Program-made: the position numbers and the translations under genes | DNA from: Nocardioides sp. Root1257 | Lineage (GTDB): Bacteria; Actinomycetota; Actinomycetes; Propionibacteriales; Nocardioidaceae | Direction: 5' to 3' | Assembly: GCF_001425175.1 (NCBI RefSeq) | Contig: NZ_LMDV01000009.1 | Location: forward strand, 496,355-560,354 | Length of the DNA: 64,000 nucleotides | Notes under the pieces: generated by a model | Seen by the model: only the letters and a program-made list of their open reading frames with translations | The model's database searches: none | What the model was told of the DNA's origin: nothing | Part shown: one piece after another, positions 32,351-40,254 of the stretch | Numbering within the stretch: the first letter of the stretch is position 1 | How the letters are laid out: each line of letters begins with the position of its first letter

Positions 32351-32986
32351 TCAGCGGACGGTCGAGACCGACGCCAACCGGTCACGGACGGCCTGCTCGG
32401 CCCGCTCGTAGACGTCCTTGCGCCCGAGGAGCGAGCGCAGGTTGGCGGAGTCGAGGTAGGCGTCGAGGTCGAAGGCGAGCTGGGTCGGGTCGACCTCCGC
32501 CCTGATGTCGCCCGCCTCCTGGGCGCCGGCGATGGACTCCGCGATCAGGCCGAGCCACTCCTCGTCGATGACGGCGAGCGCGTCCCGAACGGCACCGGGG
32601 CGGGCGGCGTACTCGTGGGAGGCGCGGGCGAAGAAGCAGCCGCCGGGGAACCGCCGGTCGCTGGAGTAGGTGAGCCAGGCGTCGAGCTGCGCACGCAGCC
32701 GACCCATGCCCGGAGGCGTCGCCAGGGTCGGCTCGATGACGGTGTGCACGAAGATCGCGCGGGCGGCCCGGATGGTGGCGAGCTGCAGCCCCTCCTTGGT
32801 GCCGAAGTGCGCGATCAGCCCGCTCTTGCTGATCTCGAGGTCGGCGGCCAGCCGCCCGATCGAGAGCCCGTCGAGCCCCTCCACCGAGGCGAGGTCGACG
32901 GCGCGCGCGAGCACGACGCGTCGGGTGCGGTCTCCCCGCCGGACGCGGCCGTCGGTGGCGGGCTCGTCGGTCAGCTGCTCGGTCAT
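32351..32986 (-). CDS. TetR-family regulator
   Basis: 211 residues. The N-terminal TetR helix-turn-helix is RVVLARAVDLASVEGLDGL, then SIGRLAADLEISKSGLIAHF with GTKEGLQLA. The C-terminal domain (ERPFPGGCFFARASHEYAAR type) belongs to the TetR_C_16/YjdC-like group. It faces a GNAT gene across 93 bases that hold TACGATCGTTCGTA, its likely operator. The ligand is unknown. Confidence 0.9.
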   Translation of the reverse strand: MTEQLTDEPATDGRVRRGDRTRRVVLARAVDLASVEGLDGLSIGRLAADLEISKSGLIAHFGTKEGLQLATIRAARAIFVHTVIEPTLATPPGMGRLRAQLDAWLTYSSDRRFPGGCFFARASHEYAARPGAVRDALAVIDEEWLGLIAESIAGAQEAGDIRAEVDPTQLAFDLDAYLDSANLRSLLGRKDVYERAEQAVRDRLASVSTVR

Positions 32987-33034
32987 CGGCGCCAGCCTAG
33001 TTCCAGGAAAGGGATTGACGGGACGATCTAATAG

Positions 33035-33048
33035 TACGATCGTTCGTA
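33035..33048. promoter_or_regulatory. Candidate TetR operator TACGA-TCGT-TCGTA
   Basis: A perfect 5-4-5 inverted repeat with a palindromic core (ACGATCGT), in the divergent TetR/GNAT promoter gap. A TTGACG word at 33016-33021 precedes it. A repressor here could block both promoters. Confidence 0.55.
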
Positions 33049-33079
33049 TTGTCAGGTTACCTCAACGGAGAGGTCCGTC

Positions 33080-33580
33080 ATGGGCAGCACCCTCACCACC
33101 CGACCGGCGGGACCAGGCGACCGCCACCTCCTGACCGGCCTGCTGGGCGCGTTGTCGCACGACTCGGCGTACCTCCGCTTCCAGACCGGCATCGGCCCCG
33201 GTCCGTGGCCGGCCATGGTCGACGCGCTCCTCCCCGAAGGCCTGCGCGGCGGTGCCGTGCTCGGCTTCGTCGAGGGTGAGCTGGTCGCGCACGGGGTGTG
33301 GGTGCGGGTCGGTTACCGGTCCGCGGCGGAGATCGGCCTCGTGGTGGCGGACGCCCATCAGGGACGGGGGATCGGGACCCGGGTGGCGTCCGCCCTGATG
33401 GACGACCTGACCGCCCACGGCGTCGAGCAGGTGGAGGTGTTCGCGAGCGCCACCAACACCGCCGTGATCCGGATGGTCGCCCGGCAGGCGCCCGACGCCG
33501 TCCGCGAGCGCGACGGCGCCACCGTCACCTACACCTTCCCCGCCCGCCGGGCTCCGCACGAGGTCCGCACGGTCGCCTGA
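33080..33580 (+). CDS. GNAT family N-acetyltransferase
   Basis: 166 residues, with GGAGAGG before the ATG. The acetyl-CoA binding motif A is IGLVVADAHQGRGIGTRVAS, then TNTAVIRMVARQAPDAV (motif B region). The N-terminal TRPAGPGDRHLLTGLLGALS, with SYLRF-like spacing, resembles the acetyltransferase domains related to Pat-type protein acetylases, here free-standing. The substrate is not predictable. It is divergent from and probably controlled by the TetR regulator. Confidence 0.85.
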   Translation: MGSTLTTRPAGPGDRHLLTGLLGALSHDSAYLRFQTGIGPGPWPAMVDALLPEGLRGGAVLGFVEGELVAHGVWVRVGYRSAAEIGLVVADAHQGRGIGTRVASALMDDLTAHGVEQVEVFASATNTAVIRMVARQAPDAVRERDGATVTYTFPARRAPHEVRTVA

Positions 33581-33605
33581 GCCCGATCTCTGCCACTCTG
33601 GTCCG

Positions 33606-34256
33606 GTGACCGAGATCGAGGTCCGTCCGTACGACGTCGCCGACCGCGACGAGCTCGTCGACGTGGTCTTCGAGGCAGCAGCCGAGGGGGCGCCCGGCTC
33701 GGAGGTCTGGGGACACTCGGCCTCGCTGGCCGAGATCTACCTGACGCCGTACCTCGACCTCGAGCCCGCGTCGACCTTCGTCGTGCTGGCGGACGGCCAC
33801 CCGGCGGGCTACCTCGCCGGGTGCGTCGACGACGCGGCGTTCCCTAGCGAGGAGGAGCGGACCGCGGCGGCGATCAGGAAGTACGCGCTGTGGCGGCAGG
33901 CGGGTCCGCGGCGGTTCTTCCTGCGCGCGAAGTACGACGGCGTGGTGTGCCGAGCACGCCGGATCCCGGTCGCGGGCGGCTTCGACGATCCGCGCTGGCC
34001 CAGCCACCTGCACCTCGACCTGATGCCGGTCGCGCGGGGGACCGGCGCCGCGGCGCGCCTGATGGAGCTGTGGTTCGAGCGGCTCGAGGAGGTGGGCTCG
34101 CCGGGGTGCTACCTCCAGACGGCCTACGAGAACACCCGGGCGATCGCGTTCTTCGAGCGCGCCGGCTTCCGGCGGTACGGCGACCACCCGGTCGTGCCGG
34201 GGTCGCGCTTCGAGGGGCGGCGGATGCACGAGCAGGCGATGGTGCGCGATGTCTGA
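33606..34256 (+). CDS. GNAT family N-acetyltransferase
   Basis: 216 residues from GTG at 33606. The core LHLDLMPVARGTGAAARLME (motif A, R-G-T-G-A pattern) and LQTAYENTRAIAFFERAGFR (motif B) are typical GNAT. The long N-terminal part with ASTFVVLADGHPAGYLAGCV resembles acetyltransferase domains associated with sugar hydrolases, so a glycan or amino-sugar substrate is possible. It overlaps the following protease gene by 8 bases, indicating coupled translation. Confidence 0.87.
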   Translation: MTEIEVRPYDVADRDELVDVVFEAAAEGAPGSEVWGHSASLAEIYLTPYLDLEPASTFVVLADGHPAGYLAGCVDDAAFPSEEERTAAAIRKYALWRQAGPRRFFLRAKYDGVVCRARRIPVAGGFDDPRWPSHLHLDLMPVARGTGAAARLMELWFERLEEVGSPGCYLQTAYENTRAIAFFERAGFRRYGDHPVVPGSRFEGRRMHEQAMVRDV

Positions 34257-35301
34257 GCCGGCCCCGCGGTGGTGGTGGCCGGTCAGCGTGGCCGTGGCCG
34301 GCGTGCTCGGCTGTGCGGTCGGCGGGCTGGTCGTGGTGGCGTCGCAGGACGACCAGGTGGAGAGCTTCTGCCCGGCGACCGAGGTGGCGCGCGACGTGCT
34401 CCCCTCGGTGGTGACGATCGCGGTCACCGCGCCCGACGGCGGCGGCAACGGCACCGGAGCCCTCGTCCAGGCCGGCGGCTACATCCTCACCAACGAGCAC
34501 GTCATCTCGGCCGCGGTCGACGGCGGCGCCCGGATGACGGTGCACTACAGCGACGGCACCACGTCGCCGGCCACGGTCGTCGGCGCGGACTTCACGACGG
34601 ACCTTGCGGTGATCAAGGCTGACGACGGCGCCAGCGGTCGCCCGCTGCTGCCGGCCGGGGACTCCGACGCCGTACGGGTCGGGCAGCCGGTCGTCGCCCT
34701 CGGCGCCCCGCTCGGGCTCTCGAACACCGTGACCGCCGGCATCGTCAGCGCGCTGGGCCGCTACGTGCCGATCCCCGCCGACACCGGCCGGGTCGCCCAC
34801 CTGCTCGACGCGATCCAGACCGACGCGTCGATCAACCCTGGCAACAGCGGCGGGCCGCTGGTCGACTGCACCGGCGCCCAGGTCGGGGTGAACTCGGCGA
34901 TCTCGACCGTGCCCAACGCCCAGGGTGTCGGCGGTGGCGGCAGCGTCGGACTCGGCTTCGCGATCCCGATGAGCGTCGCCGGCCCGATCGCCGACCAGCT
35001 CATCGAGAACGGTCGGGTCGCCCATCCCGTGCTGGGCCTGGCCGCACGGTCACTGGGCGACGACCCGACGCAGCCGGCGACCGGGCTGGAGGTGACGGCG
35101 GTCGTGCCGGGCGGTCCGGCGGAGGCGGCCGGTCTCGCGGTGGGCGACGTGATCACCGAGCTCGACGGCCAGGCGGCCGACAACACCGAGCAGCTGGTGC
35201 TGCTCAGCCTGCGCCACGACGCCGGCGACACGGTGACGATCGGCTACCTGCGTGACGGCAGCGACCGGACCACGGACCTCACGCTGGCGGCGCCGCGCTG
35301 A
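34249..35301 (+). CDS. HtrA/DegP-like membrane-anchored serine protease with PDZ domain
   Basis: 350 residues. One N-terminal TM anchor (WWWPVSVAVAGVLGCAVGGL) places the rest outside the membrane. The trypsin-like S1C domain has the triad in TNEHVIS (His), TTDLAVIKADD (Asp) and NPGNSGGPLVD (Ser). A C-terminal PDZ domain (ATGLEVTAVVPGGPAEAAGL, then VGDVITELDG) would sense misfolded substrates. It serves envelope protein quality control. Its start overlaps the GNAT gene, and its 3' end overlaps the opposing GNAT gene by 23 bases. Confidence 0.95.
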   Translation: MSEPAPRWWWPVSVAVAGVLGCAVGGLVVVASQDDQVESFCPATEVARDVLPSVVTIAVTAPDGGGNGTGALVQAGGYILTNEHVISAAVDGGARMTVHYSDGTTSPATVVGADFTTDLAVIKADDGASGRPLLPAGDSDAVRVGQPVVALGAPLGLSNTVTAGIVSALGRYVPIPADTGRVAHLLDAIQTDASINPGNSGGPLVDCTGAQVGVNSAISTVPNAQGVGGGGSVGLGFAIPMSVAGPIADQLIENGRVAHPVLGLAARSLGDDPTQPATGLEVTAVVPGGPAEAAGLAVGDVITELDGQAADNTEQLVLLSLRHDAGDTVTIGYLRDGSDRTTDLTLAAPR

Positions 35302-35893
35302 CCTGCCGCGCCCGCCACTCATCGGCGAGCAGTGCGTACGTCATCCCGTCGAGCCAGCCCCTGCTGCGGTGCAGCGAGTCCTGCACGGCGTACTCCTCGC
35401 GGCGCATGCCGAGCCGCTCCATCAGCCGCCAGGACGGCGCGTTGTCGGCGAAGCAGAGCGCCTTGACCCGGCGTACGCCGAGGTCCTCGAACGCGATCCG
35501 CAGCACCTCGCCCGCTGCTTCGGTCGCCAGCCCCTGGCCCTCCCGGGCGGGGTCGAGCACCCAGCCGATCTCGGCGACCGAGCCCTTGGCCTGCTCGGCC
35601 ACGTCGCTCTGCGCCCAGGCGTCGACGACGTGGAGGTAGAGGTCGCCGATGACCTCGCCGTCGAGCTCCATGACGAGCGTCGTGGAGAGGCGGAGCGGCT
35701 CGGCCATCATCTCGGCGAACCGGTCGTGGTCGCTGAAGTCGTGGCCCAGCCACTCGAACACGGACGGGATCCGGCGCACCCGCCACAGCGCGTCGACGTC
35801 GTCCGTCGTCGCCGGTCGGATCGCGAGCCGCTCGGTGCGCACCGGCCAGCTGACGGCGCTGAGGTCCTGGGGGTCAGGGGAGTCCTGCGTCAT
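35279..35893 (-). CDS. RimJ/RimL-type GNAT acetyltransferase
   Basis: 204 residues from the ATG at 35893. PVRTERLAIRPATTDDVDAL is the typical N-terminus. The core is AEIGWVLDPAREGQGLATEA, with FADNAPSWRLMERLGMRREE. This subgroup acetylates N-termini of proteins or small amines. The C-terminal TYALLADEW is standard. It is the last of three acetyltransferase genes within 3 kb but reads on the opposite strand, convergent with htrA. Confidence 0.88.
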   Translation of the reverse strand: MTQDSPDPQDLSAVSWPVRTERLAIRPATTDDVDALWRVRRIPSVFEWLGHDFSDHDRFAEMMAEPLRLSTTLVMELDGEVIGDLYLHVVDAWAQSDVAEQAKGSVAEIGWVLDPAREGQGLATEAAGEVLRIAFEDLGVRRVKALCFADNAPSWRLMERLGMRREEYAVQDSLHRSRGWLDGMTYALLADEWRARQVSAAPPA

Positions 35894-35947
35894 GCGGTCA
35901 GTCTCGCGCCTCGGAGGCCACCCGCGTGACTCGATTACGGTGGGCAG

Positions 35948-37288
35948 ATGCGGCTGCCGCGTCCCCGACCCCTCGTCGCCCTCGGCGTGGCGCTGGTCGT
36001 GGGTCTTGCGCTCGTGGCCGGCGTTGCCTGGGCGACGCACGACGGGAGCGACGGCTACGACCACGTCCTGCAGAGGTACGGCGAGGAGGGCGGCGAGGCC
36101 AACCGCTACGTCAACCTGCCCGACGGCGACGCCCAGCTGGCCTTCGGATCGCCCGACGGTCACCGGCTCGTCGTGCAGTGGCGCGACCCCGACGGCCACG
36201 GCTGGACCGCACCGGAGACGCTCTACGACAACCGTCGACTCACGGCGGTCGACAGCGTCATCCGGTACGCCGCCGGCACGGTCGCGATCGTCGAGACCTA
36301 CACGCCCGACACCTCGGACGAGGACGACTCCCACGACGTCGACGTGGTGATGGTCTGCCGTGACCGCACCTGCACCCCCGGCCGGACCGCGAGTGGCTAT
36401 GCCTTCAACGAGCCGCAGCTGAGCGCCGACGGCGGCGTCGTCTACCTCGGTCAGACCCGGCGGGCCGCCCTGGTCTGGACCCGCGACGACGGGTTCGACG
36501 CGTGGCCCTGGTCGGGCCTCCCGGACGCGGACCGCTCCGCGACGTCCGAGACGCTGCTCTCCCCGGACGGCTCGATCCGGGTGGTGACCGGGACCCCGTC
36601 GCGCGGCGCCTGCACCTATGCCCTGCGCGAGAGTGCGCCGGGCGACGCCGACCTCGTCGAGGTCGCCCGGACCACGGAGCCCGCGCCGGTCGACGACTGC
36701 GGCACCTACCTCGGCAGCTTCAGCGCCGACTGGGTGAGTGTCCACCCGGACGACCCGCGCGGCGCGGCCTTCTGGTTCGTCCGGGACGGCGACGACTGGT
36801 CGACCACGCGCACCGATCCCAGCGGCCTGGTCGCCCTCCACGTGCCTCGCGGCGGCTGCTGCGACCTCGGGATCGCCGGCTTCGTCCACTGGAACGACGT
36901 CGCCTTCGGCTCGCCCGACGGCCACCGGATCAGCGTGCAGACCCACTTCCAGCGCGAGGAGTCGTGGGAGCCGCAACAGCTCCTCGACGGCGCCCCGGCG
37001 GGCTACCGCTGCACCTGGATCGACGGCCACGAGGTCGACGGCGGCTACGCGCTGCTGCTCACCTGCCACTCCGGCCCGTACGACCGGCACGACATCTTCC
37101 GGGGCGACGCCTACGGGCTCGCCGTCACGACGGACCTCCGGCACTGGGAGTCGACGTTCGTCACCGACGTACGCCGGGACCCGGTGATCGACGAGGACGG
37201 GGTGACCATCGTCGGCTCGCCCCGGACGCACTGGTCGCCGGCGTCCGGGTTCAGCGCGCGACGTACACCTTCCGCAGCCTCTCGGTGA
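35948..37288 (+). CDS. Secreted or membrane-anchored protein of unknown function
   Basis: 446 residues with a hydrophobic N-terminus (LVALGVALVVGLALVAGVAW ATH), either a signal peptide or an anchor. The mature part is beta-rich and repeats the theme FGSPDGHRL...W (LAFGSPDGHRLVVQWRDPDG, VAFGSPDGHRISVQ), like sialidase or BNR-type propeller blades. Five or more cysteines (VCRDRTC, GGCCDLG) suggest disulfides outside the cell. I recognise no catalytic motif. The last 13 codons overlap the opposing cupin gene. Confidence 0.6.
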   Translation: MRLPRPRPLVALGVALVVGLALVAGVAWATHDGSDGYDHVLQRYGEEGGEANRYVNLPDGDAQLAFGSPDGHRLVVQWRDPDGHGWTAPETLYDNRRLTAVDSVIRYAAGTVAIVETYTPDTSDEDDSHDVDVVMVCRDRTCTPGRTASGYAFNEPQLSADGGVVYLGQTRRAALVWTRDDGFDAWPWSGLPDADRSATSETLLSPDGSIRVVTGTPSRGACTYALRESAPGDADLVEVARTTEPAPVDDCGTYLGSFSADWVSVHPDDPRGAAFWFVRDGDDWSTTRTDPSGLVALHVPRGGCCDLGIAGFVHWNDVAFGSPDGHRISVQTHFQREESWEPQQLLDGAPAGYRCTWIDGHEVDGGYALLLTCHSGPYDRHDIFRGDAYGLAVTTDLRHWESTFVTDVRRDPVIDEDGVTIVGSPRTHWSPASGFSARRTPSAASR

Positions 37289-37532
37289 CGGTCCAGGTGG
37301 TGCGCTCGCCGGCGCGCAGGCGTACGGCGACGCCGGGCGCGAGGTCGACCACCTCGCCGTCCTCGAACTCCACCGTCCCGCGCCCGGCGAGCACCACGAA
37401 GACCTCGTCGGCCTCGGTGTCGTGGTCGACGCCCGGCTCCATGCCCCACAGGCCGACCTCGGCGTCACCGAGCGTCGTGAGCGGGGCGAGGTCGTGCGCG
37501 AGCACGTCGGGGGACAGCAGCCGGTCGCTCAT
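37251..37532 (-). CDS. Small cupin protein
   Basis: 93 residues from the ATG at 37532. A single cupin barrel is visible: GVDHDTEADEVFVVLAGRGT (first motif, H-x-D/E type) and DLAPGVAVRLRAGERTTWTV (second motif). This matches the cupin_3/DUF861 group found with amine and ureide catabolism. It overlaps the FAD oxidase stop by 4 bases (ATGA) and ends the mmsA operon. A role in handling or sensing a small nitrogen compound is an inference. Confidence 0.82.
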   Translation of the reverse strand: MSDRLLSPDVLAHDLAPLTTLGDAEVGLWGMEPGVDHDTEADEVFVVLAGRGTVEFEDGEVVDLAPGVAVRLRAGERTTWTVTERLRKVYVAR

Positions 37533-38932
37533 GAGTCGAATCCCAGTCCTACGGCGTCGAGGGTCTTCAGGAAGAGGTTGCGGCGTCCCTCCCGGTGGTC
37601 GGCGCGGTCCAGCGACCAGCGGGTCGCATTGATGCCGAGCGCCGCGAACGGCTCGGGCGGGAACGGCAGCGGCGTGCGGCGCACCATCTCCAGCCGGGTG
37701 CGCTCCGTCGTCAGCCCCGACAGCCGGTCCAGCATCACCTCGGCGGCGAACCGGGTCGCGCCCACGCCGAGCCCGGTGAAGCCCGCGGCGTACGACACCC
37801 GTCCGCGCGACGCCAGGCCGTGGAAGGCGACGAACTGCGTCGACGTGTCGATGGCGCCGGCCCAGCGGTGGCTGAAAGAAATGCCCTCCAGCTGCGGGAA
37901 GGCCGCGAGGAAGTGCGAGGCGAGCGACGTGAACGTCGCCGGGCGCTCCTCGTACGACGCGCGCACCCGCCGGCCCGCGTGGTAGACGGCGTCGTACCCG
38001 CCCCACAGGATCCGGTTGTCGGCGGTCAGTCGGGAGTAGTGGAACTGGTTGGCCAGGTCGCCGAGGCCCTGCCGGTGCGACCAGCCGATCGAGGCCAGCT
38101 GGGCGTCGGACAGCGGCTCGGTCATCAGGACGTAGTCGTAGACCGGCACGGTCATCAACCGTGCCCGTCGCAGCAGCGACGGGAAGACGTTGGTCGCGAG
38201 CGCCACCCGGTCGGCGGTCACGGAGCCGCTGGTCGTCGCGACTACGACGGGTCCGCGGGTCGGTGCATCGAGGCCGGTGACCCGGGTCTGCTCGTGGATC
38301 TCGACCCCCAGGTCGACTGCGACCCGGGCCAGCTCGCGGGCCAGCCGGGCCGGGTGCACCAGCGCGCAGGTGTCCCGCTCCCACTCCCCGGCGAGGAAGA
38401 GCGGGCTGTCGATCTCGGCGCGCACCGCCTCGCGGTCGAGCGCGTGCGGGCCGAGCCACTCGACCTGGTGGGGCTCGACGGCGACGGAGAGGGATCCGGT
38501 GCGCTCGTACTGGCAGTCGATGCCGAGGTCGCGCACGTCGGCCTCGAAGGCGTCCAGGTTGGCCGCGCCGAGCCGCTCCAGCTCGTCGTACTCGTCGGGC
38601 CAGCGGGACCGGCCGTTCTCCTCGCCGTGCGTCAGGCTCGCCTCGCAGAAGCCGCCGTTGCGCCCGGAGGCGGCCCAGCCGATCGTGCTCGCCTCGAGCA
38701 GCACGACGCGGGCGCCGGGGTTGCGGCGCTTCGCGAGCACCGCGGTCCACAGCCCGCAGTAGCCGCCGCCGACGACCACGAGGTCGGCGTCGGTCGCGCC
38801 GGCGAGGGCGTCGTACGTCGTGCCCGGCGCGTCCTCGAGCCAGAAGACGGAGTGCTGCGAGCCTGCGAGCGCCGCCTCGACGACGGCGCTCGCCGGCGCG
38901 TGCCTCTCGTAGGCGGTCTGCCTAGCCGGCAT
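37529..38932 (-). CDS. FAD-dependent amine oxidase (DAO/PuuB-like)
   Basis: 467 residues. The dinucleotide-binding motif is ADLVVVGGGYCGLWTAVLAK, with ARVVLLEASTIGWAASGRNG. The second half has FAGAIDTSTQFVAFHGL-type substrate-domain sequence and GFTGLGVGATRFAAEVMLD. This is the D-amino-acid-oxidase fold group that contains gamma-glutamylputrescine oxidase. It would oxidise an amine to an aldehyde or keto acid, releasing ammonia and H2O2. It overlaps the transaminase stop by 11 bases in the same operon, so a shared substrate (polyamine- or beta-alanine-type) is likely. Confidence 0.88.
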   Translation of the reverse strand: MPARQTAYERHAPASAVVEAALAGSQHSVFWLEDAPGTTYDALAGATDADLVVVGGGYCGLWTAVLAKRRNPGARVVLLEASTIGWAASGRNGGFCEASLTHGEENGRSRWPDEYDELERLGAANLDAFEADVRDLGIDCQYERTGSLSVAVEPHQVEWLGPHALDREAVRAEIDSPLFLAGEWERDTCALVHPARLARELARVAVDLGVEIHEQTRVTGLDAPTRGPVVVATTSGSVTADRVALATNVFPSLLRRARLMTVPVYDYVLMTEPLSDAQLASIGWSHRQGLGDLANQFHYSRLTADNRILWGGYDAVYHAGRRVRASYEERPATFTSLASHFLAAFPQLEGISFSHRWAGAIDTSTQFVAFHGLASRGRVSYAAGFTGLGVGATRFAAEVMLDRLSGLTTERTRLEMVRRTPLPFPPEPFAALGINATRWSLDRADHREGRRNLFLKTLDAVGLGFDS

Positions 38933-40226
38933 GCACGTCGCCGGCCTTGAGCGCCTCGTCGAGGATCGCCAGGCCTTCGCGCGCCTCGTCGTCGCTCATC
39001 GTGCACGGCGGCACCACGTGGATGCGGTTGGTGTTGGAGAAGGGCAGCAGCCCGGCGGACTTGCAGGCGGCGACCACGTCGTTGACGCCGGCCGGCGGGA
39101 GCATCGCCCGGCTGTCCTGGGCGGTGACCAGGTCGAGCGCCCAGAACGCACCCACGCCGCGCACCTCGCCGACGCACGCGTGCCGCTCGGCGATCTCGGC
39201 CAGGCCCGGGCCGAAGATCTCGCGGCCCAGGCGGTCGGCGTTCTCGACGATGCCCTCGTCGCGCATCGTGTGGATCGTGGCGACCGCGGCCGCGCAGGCG
39301 AGCGGGTGGCCGGAGTAGGTGAGCCCGCCGGGGTACGGCGTGTGGTCGAACGTCGCCGCGATCTCGTCGCTGATGATCACGCCACCGAGCGGGACGTAGC
39401 CCGAGTTCACGCCCTTCGCGAAGGTGATCAGGTCGGGGCGGACGTCGTACCGGTCCAGCGCGAGCCAGGTGCCGGCGCGACCGAAGCCGGCCATCACCTC
39501 GTCGAGGATGAGCTTGATGCCGTGCTCGTCGCAGAGCGCGCGCACGCCGGCGAGGTAGCCCGGCGGCGGCGCGAAGATCCCGGCGGTGCCGGGGATCGTC
39601 TCGAGCAGGATCGCGGCGATCGTCTGCGGTCCCTCGGCCTCGAGGGTGCGGCGCAGGTGGGCGAGCGCGCGCTCGCACTCCTCCTCCTCGGTCGTCGCGT
39701 GGAACTCCGAGCGGTAGAGGAACGGCCCGAAGAAGTGCACGGCCCCGGCGGTCGCCGTGTCGTTGGCGAAGCGGCGCGGGTCGCCGGTCAGGTTGATCGC
39801 GGTCTGGGTGCCGCCGTGGTAGCTGCGGTAGGCCGTCAGCACCTTGAACCGGCCGGTCTGCAGCCGCGCCATCCGGACGGCGTGCTCGTTGGCGTCGGCG
39901 CCGCCGTTGGTGAAGAACACCTTGGTGAAGCCGTCCGGCGCGATCTCGCTGATCAGCTCCGCGGCCTGGGCGCGCTGCTCGTTGGCGAACGCCGGCGCGA
40001 TCGTGCACAGCCGGTCGGCCTGCTCCTTGATCGCGGCGACCACGCGCGGGTGCTGGTGGCCGATGTTGGTGAAGACCAGCTGGCTGGAGAAGTCGAGGTA
40101 GCGGCGGTCCTCGTCGTCCCAGACGTAGGACCCGCGGGCCGCGGTGATCACCATCGGGGTGATCTCGGCCTGCGCGGACCAGGAGTGGAAGACGTGCTTG
40201 CGGTCCAGCTCGTACGCGGTGCTCAT
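38922..40226 (-). CDS. Class III (omega-amino acid) aminotransferase
   Basis: 434 residues from the ATG at 40226. The PLP fold-type I signature is intact: KLILDEVMAGFGRAGTWLAL and the Schiff-base lysine in LITFAKGVNSGYVPLGGVII. FFTNGGADANEHAVRMARLQ is the cofactor phosphate region. The group includes beta-alanine:pyruvate and taurine/putrescine transaminases. Being next to a (methyl)malonate-semialdehyde dehydrogenase points to beta-alanine or 3-aminoisobutyrate as substrate, giving the semialdehyde. It lies 28 bases after mmsA. Confidence 0.9.
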   Translation of the reverse strand: MSTAYELDRKHVFHSWSAQAEITPMVITAARGSYVWDDEDRRYLDFSSQLVFTNIGHQHPRVVAAIKEQADRLCTIAPAFANEQRAQAAELISEIAPDGFTKVFFTNGGADANEHAVRMARLQTGRFKVLTAYRSYHGGTQTAINLTGDPRRFANDTATAGAVHFFGPFLYRSEFHATTEEEECERALAHLRRTLEAEGPQTIAAILLETIPGTAGIFAPPPGYLAGVRALCDEHGIKLILDEVMAGFGRAGTWLALDRYDVRPDLITFAKGVNSGYVPLGGVIISDEIAATFDHTPYPGGLTYSGHPLACAAAVATIHTMRDEGIVENADRLGREIFGPGLAEIAERHACVGEVRGVGAFWALDLVTAQDSRAMLPPAGVNDVVAACKSAGLLPFSNTNRIHVVPPCTMSDDEAREGLAILDEALKAGDVHAG

Positions 40227-40254
40227 CGTCGTACTCCCTTGCTCAGTGGTTCGC